A stretch of DNA of 64,000 nt from Myxococcales bacterium (lineage in GTDB: Bacteria; Myxococcota; Myxococcia; Myxococcales; Myxococcaceae), in the NCBI GenBank assembly GCA_030681895.1, contig JAUXRI010000264.1:1-64000 (forward strand), given 5' to 3'. A model generated the notes under the pieces. That model worked only from the letters and a program-made list of their open reading frames with translations. It ran no database searches and was not told where the DNA came from. The position numbers and the translations under genes were made by a program. This document shows positions 43,472-53,200 of the stretch, piece after piece (position 1 is the stretch's first letter; every line of letters begins with the position of its first letter).

Positions 43472-46176
43472 TTGCGCTTCTCGAAGAACGCGATGGCCGA
43501 GGTGCGGTGACGGGCTCTCCACGCCAGGCACAGGTCGATGCCCTCCATCGCGATGGCGAAGTTGCGCGGCCCGCCGAGGTACTTCGTGGACCGCCCGTCG
43601 AAGAACGCCTTCGCGGCGTCACGCTGTTTCTCTTCACAGATGCCCGACGCCAGCCACACCAGCCCCGCCCCGCCGTCTTTCGGGAGCCGGCCGATGAGCG
43701 CGTCCCAGTTGGTCTCGACGAACTTCAGCGCCTGATCGCGGGTGCGGAAGTCGTTCGCGGCGCCCCACACGAAGCGCATCGCCTCGCGGGTCTCGAAGGT
43801 GTCGCCGAGCACGAGCGGGAGCTGCTGCTCGACGATCGATCGATCGCTGAACTCTGCGAGCGCGCCCAGCAGGCGGCCACGATCGGCGCGATCCTTCTCG
43901 GCCTTCGCCGCGGTGAGGAGCTTCGCGTGCAGGGCGGCGTCGCCTCCCTCTGCAGAGAGGCCGAGCACGACGTCGAGCACGTCGGGATGCACGGCCTTGC
44001 GATCGACCAGCCACGCCTCCACCAGCTTCCGGGCCTGCGCGATCACCTTCGGGTCCTTCCCGTTCCAACCCAGCGTGCCGATCAGCTGAGGGCGCAGCAG
44101 CCGGGTGTCTTCGTCTTCGCCGGGCTTCGGCGCGAAGCCGAGCTCGTCGAGCCGCTTCGAGAACAGCGCGCGGACGAAGGCCTCGTGTTTCGGGCGCAGC
44201 GCCTCGGGCAGCAGATCGCCACCTGGCGCCGACGCAAAGCCGAGCGCGTAGCCGAAGACGTGGCGGTCCTTCTCCTTCGCGCCGTACTCAGCGAGCTCGA
44301 GCATCGTGCCCAGCTCGGCGTCACCAGAGCGCACCAGCGCCGAGACGTCACCGAGCATGCCGACACGCTCTGGCACCGACAGCTTCGCGCCCGCCTTCTT
44401 GTAGACGTCGATGAGGGAGACGGGGCCCGCGAGGCTGGCGCGGTAGTAGCCGTCGTACCCATCGTTCGGGAGCACCCAGTCAGGGCACGTCTTCACCTCG
44501 CCCAACGGCATCGACGCCTTCGCCGCGTCGAGCATCGAGCACAGCCGCGTTTCTTTCCCCTTCACGGAGACACGCACGCAGAACGGCACCTGCCACGTCT
44601 TCGCCGCGTCGCCCGTCGAGCCGACCGGCAGGGCACGTCGTTGCGTGACCGAGAGGCTCGGCGCTCCCCCCTTCGGGCACTCGAGCGTGAAGGAGAGGAT
44701 GGGGGCTCCCGGCTGGTCCAGGAACGTGCGGAACGGCGGCGCGACGTCTTTGCCTGACGCTTCGGAGATCGCCGCGAGGAAGTCGTCGGCCTTCGCGTTC
44801 TTGAACGCGTGCTTCGTGAGGTACGCACGCACGCCCTTCTGGAACCCCTCACGTCCGACGTACGCCTCGAACATGCCGATGACGGACGCGCCCTTGCCGT
44901 AGGTGATGCCGTCGAACGCGTTGGCGATGTCGTCGTTCGAGGCGATCGGCTGCCGGATGCGTCGCGAGTTCACCAGCGAGTCGCTGCCGATCGCGCCGTG
45001 CCGACGGTTGACCTGCGCGACATCCATCGCCCAGCTCGGCTGCCACTTCTCGAGGATGCGCGGCGTCATCCACGTCGCGAACGCTTCGTTGAGCCAGAGA
45101 TCGTCCCACCACGCCATGGTGACGAGATCGCCGAACCACTGGTGCGCGAGCTCGTGCGTACAGGTGCCTGCGAAGCCGCGCTGACGGCCGGGCGTGTCGA
45201 GCTCGGGTTTGGAGAGGATGATCTGATGGCCGTAGGTGACGAGGCCCGGGTTCTCCATCGCGCCCATGTTCGCGGGGACCGAGATCTGATCGAGCTTCTC
45301 GTACGGGTACGGCGAGCCGAACCAGGCCTCGAGCTGCTCGAGGATCGGCCCGGTGGACTCGGCGGCCCACTTCGCTTCGGCCGTCTTGCCCTTCGGCACC
45401 ACGATGCGCACCGGCGTCTTCTTCTGACCGTGCAGGCCGGCGTCGACGAACTCGAAGGTGCCGACTGCGAAAGCCACCAGGTAGCTCGGGAGCGGCAACG
45501 ACTTCGCGAAGCGCACACGCTTGCGGGTGTCGCCGAGCTTCTCTTCGGAGATCTGCGGCGTGTTCGCGAGCGCGACGTGATCGGCCGAGACGGTGATCGA
45601 CAGCTCCCAGGGCACCTTGAACTGCGGCTCGTCGAAGTTGGGGAAGGCACGGCGCGCGTCGATGGGCTCGAAGCTCGTGTACGCGTACCAGGCGTCGCCC
45701 TCCTTCACCTGGAAGAGGCCGTCGGTGTCTTTCTTCGAGAGCGCGCCAGAGAACGAGAGCGTGACGTCCTGGGTTCCTGGCGAGAGCAGACAGGTGGTCT
45801 GGGTGTTCTCACAGCGGGGCACGAGGGCGGCGAAGTGCTGATCGACGATGACGGCGTCTGCGGTGCGCTGCCCGTGCTCGGTGAGGAGCGTCGTGGGCGC
45901 GAGCTTCAAGTCGGTCGCGTTGAGCCACAGCACCTCGAGCGGCTTCGAGATCTCGACCTTCGCGGTGATCCGCCCTGAGAACGTGTCCTGGCCGGGGACG
46001 ATGTCGAGATCGAGCTGGTAGCCGAGCGGTCTGGCGCCGTCGGGGAGGCGCACGCCGGGCGACACGAGCTTCGGCAACGGGCGGAGCGTCGGTGCGACAG
46101 GCGCGGTGTCGGTCTTGATGGACGGAGCCGGTGCGGTGCAGCCGACGGCGATCAGCGCGAGGAAGAGGAGTCGCAT
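43468..46176 (-). CDS. M1-family zinc aminopeptidase lipoprotein
   Basis: This 902-residue protein starts at the ATG at 46176 with a lipoprotein signal MRLLFLALIAVGC; the open frame before it is low quality. It contains the exopeptidase motif GAMENPG and the zinc site HELAHQWFG followed by the distant Glu in LWLNEAFATWM, the full M1 signature. The N-terminal beta-domain (ARPLGYQLDLDIVPGQDTFS) and C-terminal helical domain are of normal length for this family. As a lipoprotein it probably trims peptides at the cell surface or in the periplasm, for example during predation. It is divergent from the NlpC/P60-like gene and overlaps the next minus gene by 4 bp. Confidence 0.92.
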   Translation of the reverse strand: MRLLFLALIAVGCTAPAPSIKTDTAPVAPTLRPLPKLVSPGVRLPDGARPLGYQLDLDIVPGQDTFSGRITAKVEISKPLEVLWLNATDLKLAPTTLLTEHGQRTADAVIVDQHFAALVPRCENTQTTCLLSPGTQDVTLSFSGALSKKDTDGLFQVKEGDAWYAYTSFEPIDARRAFPNFDEPQFKVPWELSITVSADHVALANTPQISEEKLGDTRKRVRFAKSLPLPSYLVAFAVGTFEFVDAGLHGQKKTPVRIVVPKGKTAEAKWAAESTGPILEQLEAWFGSPYPYEKLDQISVPANMGAMENPGLVTYGHQIILSKPELDTPGRQRGFAGTCTHELAHQWFGDLVTMAWWDDLWLNEAFATWMTPRILEKWQPSWAMDVAQVNRRHGAIGSDSLVNSRRIRQPIASNDDIANAFDGITYGKGASVIGMFEAYVGREGFQKGVRAYLTKHAFKNAKADDFLAAISEASGKDVAPPFRTFLDQPGAPILSFTLECPKGGAPSLSVTQRRALPVGSTGDAAKTWQVPFCVRVSVKGKETRLCSMLDAAKASMPLGEVKTCPDWVLPNDGYDGYYRASLAGPVSLIDVYKKAGAKLSVPERVGMLGDVSALVRSGDAELGTMLELAEYGAKEKDRHVFGYALGFASAPGGDLLPEALRPKHEAFVRALFSKRLDELGFAPKPGEDEDTRLLRPQLIGTLGWNGKDPKVIAQARKLVEAWLVDRKAVHPDVLDVVLGLSAEGGDAALHAKLLTAAKAEKDRADRGRLLGALAEFSDRSIVEQQLPLVLGDTFETREAMRFVWGAANDFRTRDQALKFVETNWDALIGRLPKDGGAGLVWLASGICEEKQRDAAKAFFDGRSTKYLGGPRNFAIAMEGIDLCLAWRARHRTSAIAFFEKRK

Positions 46177-46285
46177 TGGCGCGCACCCTATTCCCGACGT
46201 TCTGGAGACGTGAGCGACTTTCCGCAGCCACGTGGCTCGCGGGCCTCGTTGCGCGAGTACTGACGCAGGCGCGACACTGCAGCTC

Positions 46286-46873
46286 GTGAAGCGGCTCGCG
46301 CTGGTGTTGATGGTGTTCACCCTGCCCTCACAGGCGTTGCCTCCGAGGTCAGCGAAGCTGCTGCTCGAGCGCGCGCGCAGTTATCTGGGAACGCCGTACG
46401 AGTTCGGCGGACGGAACCGGCTCGTGAGTGGTGGTCGACGCGAAGGTATCGACTGTCAGGGCCTCGTGTTCCTCGCGGCGCAGGCGTTGACGAGGTGCAG
46501 CTGGAAGTCGTTCTCGACGCTGAACGTCGAGCAGGTCTCGCGGAAAGAACTGGGGACGCCGGTCGAGGGCCTGGCGCCGATCGCGTCATCCGACTTCGAC
46601 ATCACGAAACTCCAGCTGGGCGACTACGTGATGCTGGTGGCGCCAGATCAGAACCCGGCGGAGGGCGCGATCGGCAAGTTGGGCGAGCAGGACGTCTGGG
46701 TCTGGCACGTCGGCTTGTACGCAGGCGACGGCAAGTGGGTCGTCGGCGACCACTACGCGGGCGCTGTCGTCGAGATCGATCTCAAGACCTACCTCACCGA
46801 TCATGCCGACGTGTACACGGGCGTCTTCGTGATGCGCATGGCGAGCGCACCGAAGCCCACACGGTGCCGGTAG
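46286..46873 (+). CDS. NlpC/P60-like cysteine hydrolase
   Basis: This 195-residue exported protein starts at a GTG at 46286 with signal LVLMVFTLPSQALP. The catalytic Cys is in GIDCQGLVFLAAQ, preceded by YLGTPYEFGGRN, the usual N-terminal part of NlpC/P60 domains. The His is in DVWVWHVGLYAGDGKWV, followed by VVEIDL. These enzymes cleave peptidoglycan stem peptides or related amide bonds. It is in the intergenic-divergent position to the M1 aminopeptidase. The start at 46232 is less likely, as it puts a non-signal stretch in front. Confidence 0.78.
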   Translation: MKRLALVLMVFTLPSQALPPRSAKLLLERARSYLGTPYEFGGRNRLVSGGRREGIDCQGLVFLAAQALTRCSWKSFSTLNVEQVSRKELGTPVEGLAPIASSDFDITKLQLGDYVMLVAPDQNPAEGAIGKLGEQDVWVWHVGLYAGDGKWVVGDHYAGAVVEIDLKTYLTDHADVYTGVFVMRMASAPKPTRCR

Positions 46874-46929
46874 GCAGTCCACTCGTCCGATGCTGGTGAC
46901 CAGTCGCCGTGGGTCAAGGTCAGAGGGTC

Positions 46930-47739
46930 ATGACCGGAACCTCGGCCCTGCACCCTGATCGGCCCTTCGCCCGACACTTCGACCGGATGGTGCTCTGGTT
47001 CGGAGGCCGCCACGATCAGTCGCCGCACCAGGCGCTTCAGCGACGGTTCCTCCTGGGCTGCGCGCTGATCGCGATCGCCGAAGCAGTCGTCGCGTCGATC
47101 GCCAGCACGGTCGCTGGTCAGCTGCTCCAGACGTGGATGACGGCGGGGTTCGGCGTGTTGATCGTGGGGTGCCTCGGCCTTCTCCGGCGAGGCGTGGCCG
47201 TGCATGCCGTCGTCTGGGCAGCGCTCAGCTCGGTCGCGCTCTTCTTCTTCTTCATCTCGGTCACCACCGAGCGGCTGCACCCTGAGCAACTCCCGTGGCT
47301 GGTGCTGCTGCCGCTCGGCGCGGCGATCGCCACCCGGCCCGAAGGCCAGAGCGAAGCGACGTTCTGGGAAAAGCCGAACGTCGTGCTCGCCTCGATCCTC
47401 GCGTTCTTCGACGCCGTCGCCATCGTCGCCGCGCATCACTTCGGGTGGACGTTCAAGGACGCCGACGTGGTGAGTGACTGGGCCGCGCTCTTCGACTTCG
47501 GAACGCTGCTCGCGGGCGTCAGCGCGATGGTGTGGCTGCTCGAACGTGAGCTCCGACGGGCGGAGCACGAGAACCGGCTCTTGCGCGAGCTGCTGCCGAT
47601 GTGCGCGTGGTGCCAGAAGATCCGCGACGAGCGCGGCGGCTGGGTGCCCGTCGTGAAGTACATGCAGGAGCAAGGCGCGCGCGTCACCCACGGCATCTGC
47701 CCGACCTGCTCTGAGGAGCACTTCTCGAAAGAGACGTGA
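46930..47739 (+). CDS. Six-helix membrane protein with Cys-rich C-terminal motif
   Basis: From the ATG at 46930 (AGAGGG before it) this is 269 residues. It has about six hydrophobic helices (residues 35-205), a short coiled coil and a C-terminal tail: LLPMCAWCQKIRDERGGWVP, then HGICPTCSEEHF. The tail is the C-x2-C-x-KIR...HGICPxC motif that is often found at the end of PAS/GAF sensor proteins and is thought to bind a metal. No kinase or cyclase domain follows, so it may be a stand-alone sensor or a partner. It converges with the GH31 gene, 4 bp apart. Confidence 0.7.
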   Translation: MTGTSALHPDRPFARHFDRMVLWFGGRHDQSPHQALQRRFLLGCALIAIAEAVVASIASTVAGQLLQTWMTAGFGVLIVGCLGLLRRGVAVHAVVWAALSSVALFFFFISVTTERLHPEQLPWLVLLPLGAAIATRPEGQSEATFWEKPNVVLASILAFFDAVAIVAAHHFGWTFKDADVVSDWAALFDFGTLLAGVSAMVWLLERELRRAEHENRLLRELLPMCAWCQKIRDERGGWVPVVKYMQEQGARVTHGICPTCSEEHFSKET

Positions 47740-47743
47740 CGCG

Positions 47744-50113
47744 TCAGGGCAGCTCGAGCACCTGCCAGCGGATCTGCTTCGGGCCAGTCGACGACACCGT
47801 CACGTCGTCGAACGTGGTCACGCCGGAGAGCCGCACACGCTTCACGGCACCGAACGTCTCGACACTGCACGCCGCGCACGACGCGCCCGTCTTCACACCA
47901 CGTCGCACCTCGAGCGACGTGCCATCGGCCAGCGTCATCGCTGCGAAGCCACCGGGCCCCAGCGCGGCCACCACGTCGAGCACATCGGCGCGCGACGCCT
48001 CGGTGACGACTCCGGGCTCGGTCGCCCGGGCGAGCGTCTGAACCTCAGCGTCGAGCAGCGGCACCAGCTGGTTCTCGACGACGAACATCGGCAACCGGCC
48101 GAGCGGCGCGGGCACCACCACATGGCCCGGGCCCTCGTGCACCGTCCCCTCCGTCCACTCCACGAAACGGCCGGGCGGCAACCACACGCGACGCTCCCGC
48201 ACGCCACGGCGCACCACCGGAGCGGCGTACAACGACGGCCCGACGAAGAACGCGTCATCCACCGTCCACGCCTCGGGCAACGACGGGAACAGCAGGAAGG
48301 GCGCGCGGGTGATCGGCGCTCCGTTCAAGTTCGACTGCCGCGCCAGCGCGCGGAAATACGGCGCCAGTCGCGTGTGGAGCCCCGCGACCTCTCGATAGAT
48401 GTCCTGCGTCTCGACGTCGTCCCACAGCTTCGCCTTGACGCGCTCCCCACCGACGGGATTCGAGCACGCATCTTCTTCATGCATCATCGGGCTCAGCGCG
48501 CTCATCTGGTACCAGCGCACGAGCATCTCTTTGTCGTGCGGCGCCTCGGTGAGGCACTTGTACCCGCCGATGTCGGAGCCCCAGTACGGCACGCCCACCA
48601 TCGAGAGACTCAGGCCTCCACGCAGCATCGCCGGCAGTCCCACCGTCTCGTCGAAGCTCGCCTCGGGGTCACCGCCCCACACCTCGTACGCGTAGGCCTG
48701 GCTGCCCGTGTACCCAGCACGCACGAAGCACATGCGATCGGTTCCGTTCAGCACGTCGAACGCCGCTTTCGTGGACAGCACCGAGAAGCGGTTGTGCATC
48801 GACTCACCCGTGCGCCCATCGAAGAACCGCGACGAGCGCGCGACGTACTCGCCGAAGTCGTGCATCCACCCGTCGTAGCCAAGCTCGATGGTGCGCCCGA
48901 GCAACGACTGGAACCAGCGCACCGCCTCGGGATTGGTGAGGTCGACCGTCGAGACGGTCTGCGCGCCGCCTGACAGAAAGAACGTCGTCGCCGGCCCACC
49001 GTCAGGGAGCATCTCGAAGAAGCCCGCGTCGGCACCGAAGCCGTAGTCGTCGGCGCTCCCGCGTGCAGAGGCCGAGACGTACGGGTTGTTGTACGCCATG
49101 ACCTTGAAGCCATTCGCGTGCAGCTCGTTCGTCCAGGCCTTGAGTTCCGGCTCGATGCCTCGGTGCGAACCCGACGGGAGCACGTGCATCGCGTCGTCGA
49201 CCGTCGTGATCGGCAACCGGCGATCTCGCATCAGCTTCCACTCGGCGACGCCTTCGATCTTCGTGTCGCGGTTGATGCGCCGACGCGGGCCATACGACCA
49301 GTCGGGAGGCACCAGCGGACGGCCCGTGTCGAAGGTGAAGTCGTCGATCGCCTGGAGCGGCGAATCACGCACGTAGAACGTCACCGCGAGCGACGTCTCA
49401 TTCGCGACCAGGCGCACCGTCTTCGGCTCGTCGGGCAGGTTGCCGAAGTGCACGGTGTTGCGGAAGTCGCTGGCCAGCCACACCGAGACGCCGTGCGTGG
49501 TGTGGAAGAACGGCACCGGGAAGTGCGTCATCGACGGCCCGTTCGGGTACGGGTTCGCCGCCGATGGGCCCGCGTCTTCACCGGCCCCGAGCCCGCCCTC
49601 TTCCGGCCACGAGTAGAGCGACTGCCCGGCGTGATCGAACGTCGCGGTGCGCTGGCCCATGCCGAAGTAGTGGGCTCCGTCAGGCATCACGAAGCCAAGG
49701 CCCGAGGTGTTGCTGTTCTTCCCGTCGTCGGAGATCTGCTTCCACTCCAGGCGCGCGCCCTCGATGTGCAGCGTCAACCGCAGCGAGCCGAGCTCGTCTT
49801 TGAACGAGAGCGTCGCGTTCTTCTCGTCGCTGCTCTCGAGCACTCCAGTGTCGAACACCCGCCACGGCCGCTCTCTCGGGCGATAGCCGTCCCACCCCGG
49901 CACCAGCTGCGGCTCGATGACGTACGTGTCGAGGGTGACGCGAGGGCCGTGGCGGGTCTCGAGCCGCGTCTTGCCGTCGACGCCGACGATCTTCATCGAG
50001 AACGGGGCTGGGACGAGCTCGACCGTGAAGCCCTCACCCTTCAGCCGAAGAGGCTCGGCGGGGCGCGGACAGCCGAGGGACAGAAACACGAACACCAGGA
50101 GCCAACGGAGCAT
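47744..50113 (-). CDS. Glycoside hydrolase family 31 lipoprotein
   Basis: This 789-residue protein has signal MLRWLLVFVFLSLGC. The catalytic nucleophile Asp is in GYDGWMHDFGEY, and the acid/base Asp in VWGGDPEASFDE, with LSMVGVPYWGSDIGGYK following; this order is typical of GH31. GH31 contains alpha-glucosidases, alpha-xylosidases and sulfoquinovosidases; the specificity cannot be decided here. As a lipoprotein it likely acts on exogenous alpha-glycans at the cell surface. It is convergent with the gene at 46930; 122 bp of unremarkable DNA separate its start from the end of the EGF gene. Confidence 0.88.
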   Translation of the reverse strand: MLRWLLVFVFLSLGCPRPAEPLRLKGEGFTVELVPAPFSMKIVGVDGKTRLETRHGPRVTLDTYVIEPQLVPGWDGYRPRERPWRVFDTGVLESSDEKNATLSFKDELGSLRLTLHIEGARLEWKQISDDGKNSNTSGLGFVMPDGAHYFGMGQRTATFDHAGQSLYSWPEEGGLGAGEDAGPSAANPYPNGPSMTHFPVPFFHTTHGVSVWLASDFRNTVHFGNLPDEPKTVRLVANETSLAVTFYVRDSPLQAIDDFTFDTGRPLVPPDWSYGPRRRINRDTKIEGVAEWKLMRDRRLPITTVDDAMHVLPSGSHRGIEPELKAWTNELHANGFKVMAYNNPYVSASARGSADDYGFGADAGFFEMLPDGGPATTFFLSGGAQTVSTVDLTNPEAVRWFQSLLGRTIELGYDGWMHDFGEYVARSSRFFDGRTGESMHNRFSVLSTKAAFDVLNGTDRMCFVRAGYTGSQAYAYEVWGGDPEASFDETVGLPAMLRGGLSLSMVGVPYWGSDIGGYKCLTEAPHDKEMLVRWYQMSALSPMMHEEDACSNPVGGERVKAKLWDDVETQDIYREVAGLHTRLAPYFRALARQSNLNGAPITRAPFLLFPSLPEAWTVDDAFFVGPSLYAAPVVRRGVRERRVWLPPGRFVEWTEGTVHEGPGHVVVPAPLGRLPMFVVENQLVPLLDAEVQTLARATEPGVVTEASRADVLDVVAALGPGGFAAMTLADGTSLEVRRGVKTGASCAACSVETFGAVKRVRLSGVTTFDDVTVSSTGPKQIRWQVLELP

Positions 50114-50235
50114 GGGCGCCGTGCGTACCAGCCTCTGATTCCGTCCACCCCTCGGATTCCCAACGTCGTGGCGTCGCTCGAGAATGCCGGTCGAGCGGCA
50201 AGGCGCGCGTCACACACCCTCGGAATCAAGCGTGG

Positions 50236-53200
50236 CTACGGAACGAAGAGGTAGACCGCCCCGCTGTCGTTCGCGGTCTCGTCAGCCTGGTTCGCGTTGG
50301 GTCCTGGCGAGCCCGAGTTCTCCCACTGGGCGCCGACGACGAGCGTGTTGCCGTCGTCGCTCACCACGGTGCCAACGCCGAAGCCGTCGGAAGCGCCAGT
50401 GTTCGAGGCCTTCAGGTAGGTGTTCTGAGCCCACGTCGTGCCGGTGCGGTGGAACAGGTAGACGGCGCCACTCCCAGAAGCTGCTTCGTTGTTCTGGGAG
50501 CCGTTGACGCCCACCGCGTTGCTGTCTTCCGAGAAGGCCCCGACGGCGAGCAGGCGCCCGTCGGCGCTCAGGCTCACCTCGGAGCCGAACCCGTCATCCA
50601 CCCCGGTGTTGGAGGCCTTCACGAACGCCTGCATCGCGAAGGTCGCGCCAGACCGCACGAAGACGTAGACGGCGCCGCTGCCGGAAGCGCCGTTGCTCAA
50701 GGTGTTCCCGTTGATGCCGGTCGCGGTGCTGTCTTCACCGGGCGCTCCGACCGCCAGGGTGTTCCCGTCTGCACTCAAGGCGACCGACGTGCCGAAAGAG
50801 TCGTTGTCGTTGAAGTCCCACGACAGCACCGAGGTGAGCTCGGTCCACGAAGCGCCGGTGCGCGTGAACACCGAGACGGAGCCACGACCAAAGGAGTACC
50901 CGTAGGCCCCCACGGCCAGCGTGTTGCCGTCGGCACTGATCGAGACCGCGTTGCCGAAGTAGTGGCCCGAGAAGGGCAACAAGCGCTTCACGTACGCTTG
51001 CTGCGCCCAGGTGCTTCCCGAACGAAGGAAGACGTAGGCCGCGCCCGCGTCAGCCTGGGAGTTGTTGGTCTGAGCACCCGAGCTGTCTTCGTTGCTGGCA
51101 CCAACCGCCAACGTGTTGCCGTCGGCGCTCAGATCCAACGAGCCGCCGAAAAAGTCGCCGGCGCCGGTGTTCGAGGCCTTGAGCCAGGCCTGCTGCGCCC
51201 ACGTCGCGCCGTTTCGAACGAAGACGTAGGCCGCGCCGCTGCCGGGCGCGAGATCGTTGGCCTGGCTGGGGCCGTTGACCCCCACCCCGTCGCTGGCCTC
51301 GAACAGCGCGCCCACGGCCAGCGTGTCTCCGTTGGCGCTGAGGGCGACGACGGTGCCGAACCGGTCGCCAGCGCCCGTGTTCGATGCCTTGAGATAGGCC
51401 TGCTGCGTCCAGCTCGCGCCGGTGCGCACGAAGACGTAGACCGCGCCGCTTTCGAGCGCGGAGTTGTCGGCCTGATTGCCTCCGACGCCCGTCGCGTTGC
51501 TGCCCTCGGAGTGCGCGCCCACCGCGAGCGTGTTGCCGTCGGCGCTGAGGGCGATCGAGGCGCCAAACAGATCTCCCGCGCCGGGGTTCGACGCTTTGAC
51601 GTAGGCCTGCTGGCCCAGCGCGCGCGTCACCACCACGCTGTAGGTCCGCGTCGCGCCGGACTGGGCGGTAATGGTGATGACGACCGGCGTGGCGGGCCCG
51701 GCGAGGGTGATGCTCCGCGAGGAGGCTGGTGTGTACGCGGTGCCGTTGATCGTCACGCTCACGCCCGCAGGGAGCGGCACGGTGGCAGAGACGGAGACGG
51801 TCGAGGGCCCGGCCGCCGCGTTCACCACGTACGCGAGCGTGCTGGGAGAAAAGGCGATCGACCCGGGCGTCACCGACAGTCCGGAGAGCGTGGTGTCGTT
51901 CCACACACACGTAGTCCCCATGGGCACGTACCCGGCGTTGCAGGCGCACGTGCGGCTGCCGGGGGTGTTGGTGCAGGTCGAGTTGACGACGCAGCCGCCG
52001 TTGTTGACGAGGCACTCGTTGATATCGGCGCACGTCACGCCATCGCCGGTGTAGCCACTGGAGCACGTACACACGCGGCTCCCCGGAGTGTTCGCGCAGC
52101 TGGCGTTGGCGCTGCAACCACCGTTATTGGCGAGACACTCGTTCACGTCGTTGCAGACCACGCCCGTGCCGGCGTAGCCCGTGGTGCAGGTGCAGGTGCG
52201 GCTGCCTGGCGTGTTGCCACACGAGGCGTTGGGGCTGCACCCACCATTGTTCACCAGACACTCGTCGACGTCGGTGCAGGTGAGGCCGGAGCCAGTGAAG
52301 CCGCCGTTGCACGCGCAGGTGCGGCTCCCGATGGTGTTGGTGCACGCCGCGTTGGCGTCGCAGCCACCGTTGCTGGTGAGGCACTCGTTGACGTCGGCGC
52401 AGGTGAAGCCGTTCCCGGTGAAGCCCATGACGCACGCGCAGGTGCGGCTGCCGATGGAGTTCGTGCACGTCGCGTTCGTGCTGCAGCCGCCGTTGTTCGA
52501 GAGGCACTCGTTCACGTCGGTGCAGCTGAGGCCGTTTCCGGCGTAGCCCGGGTTGCACGAGCAGGTCCGGCTTCCTCCCGTATTGCCGCAGCTCGCGTTG
52601 GCGTCGCAGCCGCCGTTGTTCGTGAGGCACTCGTCGACGTCGGTGCACGTCAGACCATCACCCGTGTAGCCGACAATGCACGCACAGGTCCGGCTGCCGA
52701 TGGTGTTGGTGCAAGTCGCGTTCGCGCTGCAGCCTCCGTTGCTCGAGAGGCACTCGTTCACGTCGACGCAGGTATCGCCAGAGCGCGCGTAGCCCATCGC
52801 GCACGCAATCCCGCAGGTGGCCGCGGAGCAGGTGGGCGCTCCGTTCGCCGTGGACGGACAGGCCGCGCATTGCGCTCCGCACGACAGGACGTCGGTGTTC
52901 GGCACGCACTGCTGACCGCACGCATGCTGGGTGGCGGGGCAGGCGCACGTGGAGGTGGAGGTGTTGCAGGTCGCACCAGTCGGGCACTCCGAGTTGAACC
53001 GACAGCCCGGCCTGCAGCTCCGCGTCACGGGGTCGCAGAAGAAGCCCGTTCCGCACGTCGCGGCCGGCACCGAGCAGTCCATCGGAAGGAGTGAGCACGC
53101 ACCTGCGATGCAGACCTGAGCCCCAATGCAGCCCCGGCCGCACTGCCCGCAGTTGTTGGGATCGGACTCAAGCTCGAAACACGAGGTGCCGCACTGCCGG

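Noticed and set aside
50449..53094. Plus-strand frame of 881 codons opposite the EGF/FG-GAP gene
   Set aside because: Mirror of the repeat gene; Arg/Ala/Gly/Val-rich without any recognisable domain.
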